This document shows positions 7,294 to 11,061 of a stretch of DNA of 11,061 nucleotides, piece by piece; the first letter of the stretch is position 1, and every line of letters begins with the position of its first letter. The DNA comes from Actinomyces viscosus. GTDB taxonomy: Bacteria; Bacteroidota; Bacteroidia; Flavobacteriales_D; Crocinitomicaceae. The notes under the pieces were generated by a model. That model did not search any database. It saw only the letters and a program-made list of their open reading frames with translations, and was not told the DNA's origin. The DNA lies in NCBI GenBank assembly GCA_943326975.2, contig CALPVI020000031.1, positions 1 to 11,061 of the forward strand, read 5' to 3'. A program made the translations under genes and the position numbers.

Positions 7294-8505
7294 TTATTCC
7301 GCTTTTCTTGGTTTAGGTTTAAACTTTTTCTTCTTTTTTTGATTAAAATTTTGAGCTATTCTCCATTCTGGTTGAGCACCAAGTTCTTCTGGCAAAATCA
7401 ATTTTGGTATTTCTGCTTCAATTAATTTTTCAATTTTTTGCATTCTTCGCATATCTTTTTCATTGATTAAAGTATATGCTTCACCTTTTGTATTTGCTCT
7501 CGCGGTTCTACCAATTCTATGAACATAATCTTCTGCATCGTGGGGTGCATCAAAATTAATTACCATATTAATTTCTTTGATATCAATTCCACGACTCATA
7601 ACGTCTGTTGCTACAAGTATTCTTGTTTTTTTGGAACGAAATTGACTCAAAACTTCCTCGCGTTCGGATTGCTCTAAATTGGACGAAATTCCTTTTGCTG
7701 GAAATCCATTTTTCTTCAATTGAAAAACGATTTCATTCACCATACTTTTAGAAGAAGTAAAAATAATAATGCTAGAATAATCCTTTTTTTGTTCTAAAAT
7801 ATGCTTTACAGCACCTATTTTCTGATTGTCAAAAGTTAAATACACATTCTGAGAAACACCCGCAGCTGGTTTTGAAATTGATAAGGTAATTTCATCTGGA
7901 TTCTTTAATAACTTAGATGCTAATGTTCTAATTTTCGGAGGCATTGTTGCACTGAACAATAATGTCTGAATTTTTTTTGGTAAATGTGATACAATTTTTT
8001 CAATATCATCTGAAAATCCCATGTCTAACATTTTATCAGCTTCATCTAAGATTAAATGTTTCACATGCTTGAAATCAACATAACCCATTGATAGATGAGA
8101 AATTAATTTCCCAGGTGTAGCTACAATGATATCTGTACCATTTTTTAATGCATCTTTTTGAATATCCCAATCTTTTCCGTCTCCGCCGCCATAAATAGCC
8201 TGGGAACCAACTGAAATAAAATAAGACAATCCTTGAATTTCATGCTCAATTTGAATAGCTAATTCTCTTGTTGGAACAATTATCAGTGTATCAATTGTAG
8301 TGTCTTCTTTTCCAACTAACTTATGCAAAATTGGTAAGATAAATGCAGCTGTTTTACCCGTACCCGTTTGAGCACATGCTATGATATCTTTACCTTCAAT
8401 TATTTTTGGTATTGCGAACTCTTGTATAGGAGTTGGTTGTTGGAAACCCATTTGAGAAATGGCTTCTAAAACATCCTCGTGTAAATCTAATTCTGAAAAC
8501 TTCAT
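7294..8505 (-). CDS. DEAD-box ATP-dependent RNA helicase (RhlE-like)
   Basis: A 403-residue cytosolic protein with every core motif of the family in order: Q motif with PTPIQ (24-28), Walker A AQTGTGKT (45-52), PTREL (78-82), ATPGK (129-133), DEAD (154-157), SAT (185-187), IIIFTSS (246-252), ATDVMSRGID (299-308) and HRIGRTAR (329-336). The tail (388-401) is strongly basic with K/R/P, as in RNA-binding tails of RhlE-type helicases. It unwinds or remodels RNA using ATP, commonly in ribosome assembly, mRNA turnover or cold adaptation. It follows the anti-sigma-like gene by 36 bases on the same strand, so it may be the distal gene of that unit or have its own promoter: the near-match TATATTCG at 8519-8526 is one base off the -7 consensus. 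Subfamily is by resemblance only. Confidence 0.95.
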   Translation of the reverse strand: MKFSELDLHEDVLEAISQMGFQQPTPIQEFAIPKIIEGKDIIACAQTGTGKTAAFILPILHKLVGKEDTTIDTLIIVPTRELAIQIEHEIQGLSYFISVGSQAIYGGGDGKDWDIQKDALKNGTDIIVATPGKLISHLSMGYVDFKHVKHLILDEADKMLDMGFSDDIEKIVSHLPKKIQTLLFSATMPPKIRTLASKLLKNPDEITLSISKPAAGVSQNVYLTFDNQKIGAVKHILEQKKDYSSIIIFTSSKSMVNEIVFQLKKNGFPAKGISSNLEQSEREEVLSQFRSKKTRILVATDVMSRGIDIKEINMVINFDAPHDAEDYVHRIGRTARANTKGEAYTLINEKDMRRMQKIEKLIEAEIPKLILPEELGAQPEWRIAQNFNQKKKKKFKPKPRKAE

Positions 8506-8513
8506 AGTACTAA

Positions 8514-8539
8514 GTTAACGAATATATTGTATAGTTAAC
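8514..8539. repeat. Paired GTTAAC palindromes between anti-sigma-like gene and helicase gene
   Basis: Two identical six-base palindromes, GTTAAC at 8514-8519 and 8534-8539, are 20 bases apart centre to centre, close to two helical turns. They sit in the only 36 bases separating the two genes. The spacing would suit a dimeric or tetrameric regulator. In DNA this AT-rich, chance is also a fair explanation. Confidence 0.3.
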
Positions 8540-8541
8540 AA

Positions 8542-9537
8542 CTACTTACTAATTGATCTCATCACTTCAAATTTTCCAACTTTCAAATAAAATCCACTTG
8601 CGATCATTGATGAAGAATTAAATACTTTAAAATCGATATCTCGTTCAGTTATATCACTTAATTTGTCTGCAATTTTAGAAATTGATTTTTCTACATAATT
8701 TGCTAAAAGAACTTCTTTATCTATTTTTTTAATTGATTTTTGCGTTTTAGACAAGTTGCTTTCTATGTTATATTTCAAAATTGTTAATTCGAAATCATGT
8801 TCAATTTCGTGAGTTGATAAACTAGATAAAAGTATTTCATCCAAATTTTCAGTAAGTACTGGCATTGAAAGAGAATCTAAATTCTTTTTATTTTCTTCTA
8901 AAAGCACCTTACTTTCATTTAAATTTTTCGAATTATTTTCATTTATTTCAGAAGGTAAATTACGAACTAATTGATCCTCATCATGCATATTTTTATTCAA
9001 TCTAACAGAAGTTTCAGCAAAGTTTATGTTTTTATTTTTACCTGAAAAAATAGAAATAGAAATCAATAGGAGTAGACTTGCAGCGACTGTTGCACCAATT
9101 GTCCAAAAAGGAATTATTCTCGCTTTTTTCTTTAATTCTAATTTGTTATCAAAAATAATATCCCTATTCGGAATTAAATGAACTAATGCGTATTCATTTT
9201 TTAATCGAATTAAATCTGAATCAGTAGAAATATAGGAATTTACCTCGTTGGATTTTTGATTAGATAATAAACCTTCTTTTTGCGCTATGATTAATGTTTC
9301 AATTGACTCATTATGAAGCTCTATAGTGTTTAAATCTATTGATTTCATTAGCGCTTTTTCAAGAAAATCTAATTGACATATTAAATCAGGTGCTACTGGT
9401 GCGAATTCATGATTTTCTAACTTAAGTTCTGGATGAATTTCTAAGAATTCAATAAACAATTGATTATCAATTTCATTTAAATTTCCCTCAAGAAAATCTA
9501 AATAAAACATTTCATAATTATCAACTGTAATCTTCAT
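8542..9537 (-). CDS. Anti-sigma-factor-like single-pass membrane protein
   Basis: A 331-residue protein beginning five bases after the stop of the ECF sigma gene, an arrangement typical of sigma/anti-sigma pairs. Residues 1-138 are cytosolic, and the start (NYEMFYLDFLEGNLNE..., then FLEIHPEL) resembles the N-terminal helix pair of Bacteroidota anti-sigma-like proteins. There is no zinc HxxxCxxC motif; C54 is the only cysteine I can find. One membrane helix lies at about 142-164, preceded by KKKAR, which fits an N-in orientation. The remaining 165 residues are charged, probably periplasmic, helical and partly disordered, with no domain I recognise. The likely job is to hold the sigma factor at the membrane until an envelope signal arrives. 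This is inferred from context and topology rather than from strong homology. Confidence 0.72.
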   Translation of the reverse strand: MKITVDNYEMFYLDFLEGNLNEIDNQLFIEFLEIHPELKLENHEFAPVAPDLICQLDFLEKALMKSIDLNTIELHNESIETLIIAQKEGLLSNQKSNEVNSYISTDSDLIRLKNEYALVHLIPNRDIIFDNKLELKKKARIIPFWTIGATVAASLLLLISISIFSGKNKNINFAETSVRLNKNMHDEDQLVRNLPSEINENNSKNLNESKVLLEENKKNLDSLSMPVLTENLDEILLSSLSTHEIEHDFELTILKYNIESNLSKTQKSIKKIDKEVLLANYVEKSISKIADKLSDITERDIDFKVFNSSSMIASGFYLKVGKFEVMRSISK

Positions 9538-9542
9538 CCCCT

Positions 9543-10028
9543 TTATAAAACTAATTCTAAATCTCTTATATAAGCTTGTAATGTCTTTCTCGCTCTAAAA
9601 ATATATACCTTTACTTGCGACTCACTCAAATCTGTAATTTCTGCTATTTCTGCATAACTATATCCTTCATAATCCCTTAATAAAACAACTGATTTTTGTA
9701 TTTCTGGTAATTTATCTAATGCTTCATCAAGTATAGATTTTAAATCGAAGTTTGACATTGAAAAAGAATTTGATTCATTTTTTACTAAATCAAAATCACC
9801 ATTTCTTTTTTCTTTGTTAATCCAATCTATGATAGCATGATAGGCTGTTGTAAACAAATAAGATTTGATTTTTTCAAAAGAAATTGCTTCATGCTTTATC
9901 CAAACTTTTGTAAAAGTATCCTGTACAATATCTTTAGAAGCCATCTCATTTTTAAGATGCTTTAAGGCAAATCGAAATAAATTATCCGAATAATTATCTA
10001 CTGATATATTATACTCCTTAACTGTCAT
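9543..10028 (-). CDS. ECF-type RNA polymerase sigma factor
   Basis: A 161-residue sigma-70 family protein with only regions 2 and 4. Region 2 spans about 10-76, with KDIVQDTFTKVW (32-43) forming the core-binding helix. Region 4 spans about 100-153, with LDKLPEIQKSV followed by the helix-turn-helix SYAEIAEITDLSESQVK. It should direct RNA polymerase to a small regulon. I chose ATG 10026-10028 over the in-frame TTG at 10041-10043, because that TTG lies inside a -7-like box and ATG gives a normal family length. The membrane protein five bases downstream is its probable anti-sigma factor, and the helicase gene may follow in the same transcript. The gap upstream contains the terminator of the neighbouring gene. 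Confidence 0.93.
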   Translation of the reverse strand: MTVKEYNISVDNYSDNLFRFALKHLKNEMASKDIVQDTFTKVWIKHEAISFEKIKSYLFTTAYHAIIDWINKEKRNGDFDLVKNESNSFSMSNFDLKSILDEALDKLPEIQKSVVLLRDYEGYSYAEIAEITDLSESQVKVYIFRARKTLQAYIRDLELVL

Positions 10029-10040
10029 TTTTACATAAGT

Positions 10041-10048
10041 CAAATATA
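10041..10048 (-). promoter_or_regulatory. Candidate -7 promoter box for the sigma factor gene
   Basis: Read on the minus strand this is TATATTTG, an exact match to TAnnTTTG. It lies 12 bases before the chosen ATG, so the leader would be only about six bases. A TTTG at 10063-10066 is too close, and a TTG at 10074-10076 rather far, to be a standard -33. If ECF autoregulation applies, another promoter may exist. Confidence 0.4.
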
Positions 10049-10092
10049 AGACCAGTTCACTTCAAATAAGTTACAATTATTTTATAATATCC

Positions 10093-10128
10093 AAAAAAAA
10101 ACTGCTTTAGCAAACACTAAAGCAGTTT
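10093..10128 (-). terminator. Intrinsic terminator of the PKD/T9SS protein gene
   Basis: A perfect 12-bp stem pairs AAACTGCTTTAG (10099-10110) with CTAAAGCAGTTT (10117-10128) around a six-base loop. On the minus strand it runs straight into nine Ts (the A run 10093-10101). It lies 21 bases beyond the stop of the gene at 10150, and separates it from the sigma factor unit. Confidence 0.92.
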
Positions 10129-10149
10129 CATTAACTAGTTTTTATTATC

Positions 10150-11061
10150 TTATTTGATTACAATTTGTTTCGTTTGAGTTGAATTCCCATTTTGAATTGT
10201 CAAAAAGTACAAGCCTGATTTCAATTCTTCAGTTGGTAATACTACTAAATTTGAACCTACTGCTGCTTTTATTAAATTCGTTTTCACAATTTTACCTGAC
10301 ACATCCGAAATTCCTACTACAATTTCTTGTTCAGTTGAAACGGAAAATTCAACATTTAATTCTTCATCTGCTGGATTAGGATAGACATTAAAAACAGATT
10401 CAGTAGCTAAATCATTTATACCTAAAACAACCGGTGTTGAAGATGCTGCTCCTTTATAAAGGTTAAATTCATCTAAATAAATATTATTCCCCCCATTACC
10501 TTCAAATCTAAATTTATAACGAAACCCATCTACAAAGTAAGATGATGGAATATTTGTTACGTGCACAGTAACCCAATCAGATGATTGCGTTGGTGTCCAT
10601 GCTGAAGCTGAAGTTACATTGGAAAGTGATGCTCCAGAAACTGATTTTCGCATACTCCAATTTGAACCACAATCTTGTGTAACATAAAATTTTAAAGCCT
10701 CATTATCTGCCGCATTTACTTTTCTGTAAGAATATCTGTATGTGAAAGTTACGATATCTGTATTTGTTAATCCTGACAAGTTTAATGGATAAGAATACAA
10801 CTCATCAACATTCGTTCCTACCTCTTGAAAATTACCTAATTTTAAACATTTCTGACCTGAACTCCCCGCACCTGTATACAAATCAAATGTATTATTTCCA
10901 GATGAATTGTATGTTACCCAATTATTTGAAGTTGGTAGAGATGTATAAGTCTCGAAATTTTCATAATAAGGAAGCCCTACATTTGAAGTTGATGGTAAAA
11001 CTGTTATGTAATTCGTTTTTGTTAATGATTTACTTGTAACGCCATCAGATGCATTCAATGT
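10150..11061 (-). CDS. Secreted multidomain protein, C-terminal part: PKD end, jelly-roll-like domain, T9SS sorting domain (5' end missing)
   Basis: The frame is open to the right edge, with 303 visible residues and no visible start. The first about 21 residues (TLNASDGVTSKSL..., NYITV) are the last strand of a PKD-like domain. Residues about 31-204 form a beta-sandwich of the kind seen next to PKD domains in secreted flavobacterial enzymes (YYENFE opening, CGSNW, DWVTVHV, IYLDEFNLYK ending). Residues about 221-303 are a T9SS type A sorting domain with VYPNPADEEL, ISDVSGK and LKSGLYFL, ending KQIVIK. The protein is exported by Sec and then T9SS to the cell surface or medium. This tail often ends large proteases such as M43 metalloproteases, but no catalytic part is in view, so the function is unknown. 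A strong terminator follows. Confidence 0.88.
   Translation of the reverse strand, partial: TLNASDGVTSKSLTKTNYITVLPSTSNVGLPYYENFETYTSLPTSNNWVTYNSSGNNTFDLYTGAGSSGQKCLKLGNFQEVGTNVDELYSYPLNLSGLTNTDIVTFTYRYSYRKVNAADNEALKFYVTQDCGSNWSMRKSVSGASLSNVTSASAWTPTQSSDWVTVHVTNIPSSYFVDGFRYKFRFEGNGGNNIYLDEFNLYKGAASSTPVVLGINDLATESVFNVYPNPADEELNVEFSVSTEQEIVVGISDVSGKIVKTNLIKAAVGSNLVVLPTEELKSGLYFLTIQNGNSTQTKQIVIK

Noticed and set aside
10029..10043. TTG at 10041-10043 as the start of the sigma factor
   Set aside because: It lies within a -7-like promoter box, and the ATG at 10026-10028 gives a standard-length sigma factor; the five extra residues add nothing to region 2.
10179..11039. Plus-strand open frames opposite the PKD/T9SS gene
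   Set aside because: Leucine-, asparagine- and histidine-rich translations without domains, fully antisense to a well supported coding region.

Overview
The window is AT-rich DNA of a Bacteroidota bacterium, most likely of the order Flavobacteriales (a Crocinitomicaceae/Fluviicola-like lineage is plausible but unproven). The support is two type IX secretion (T9SS) type A C-terminal sorting domains, a DUF6029 protein, Wzi/RemB-like outer membrane barrels, a DoxX-thioredoxin protein of the BT_3928 type, Bacteroidetes -7 promoter boxes (TAnnTTTG), and signal peptides that mostly end in ...S/A-Q. No mobile element, tRNA, rRNA or CRISPR array was seen.

Layout. Positions 1-1196 (minus strand) hold a two-gene unit: a periplasmic TlpA-like thiol-disulfide protein followed by the 5' part of a DUF6029 outer membrane protein that runs off the left edge. 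After a 285-bp divergent intergenic region, 1482-2213 (plus) encodes a small secreted T9SS cargo protein closed by a strong hairpin terminator. Positions 2296-6086 (plus) hold the most unusual locus: one open frame joins a complete CysQ-type 3'(2'),5'-bisphosphate nucleotidase directly to a Wzi-like outer membrane barrel, with a full signal peptide at the junction. It overlaps by one base the start of a second, paralogous Wzi-like barrel gene. A convergent gene (6083-7189, minus) encodes a DoxX/MauE-like membrane protein with a thioredoxin-like tail. Next on the minus strand come a DEAD-box RNA helicase (7294-8505), an anti-sigma-like single-pass membrane protein (8542-9537) and an ECF sigma factor (9543-10028). 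These three lie in the transcription order sigma, anti-sigma, helicase and may be one operon. Finally, 10150-11061 (minus) is the 3' part of a large secreted PKD/T9SS protein that ends in a strong terminator.

How they fit together. Most of the window serves the cell envelope: exported proteins, outer membrane barrels, periplasmic thiol chemistry, and an ECF sigma/anti-sigma pair of the kind that senses envelope state. CysQ removes PAP, the by-product of PAPS-dependent sulfation. Its physical joining to Wzi-like barrels suggests, as inference, a link between sulfated surface glycan production and its outer membrane handling. The CysQ-Wzi single frame, which would place a cytosolic enzyme ahead of an export signal, is the main point that deserves checking.
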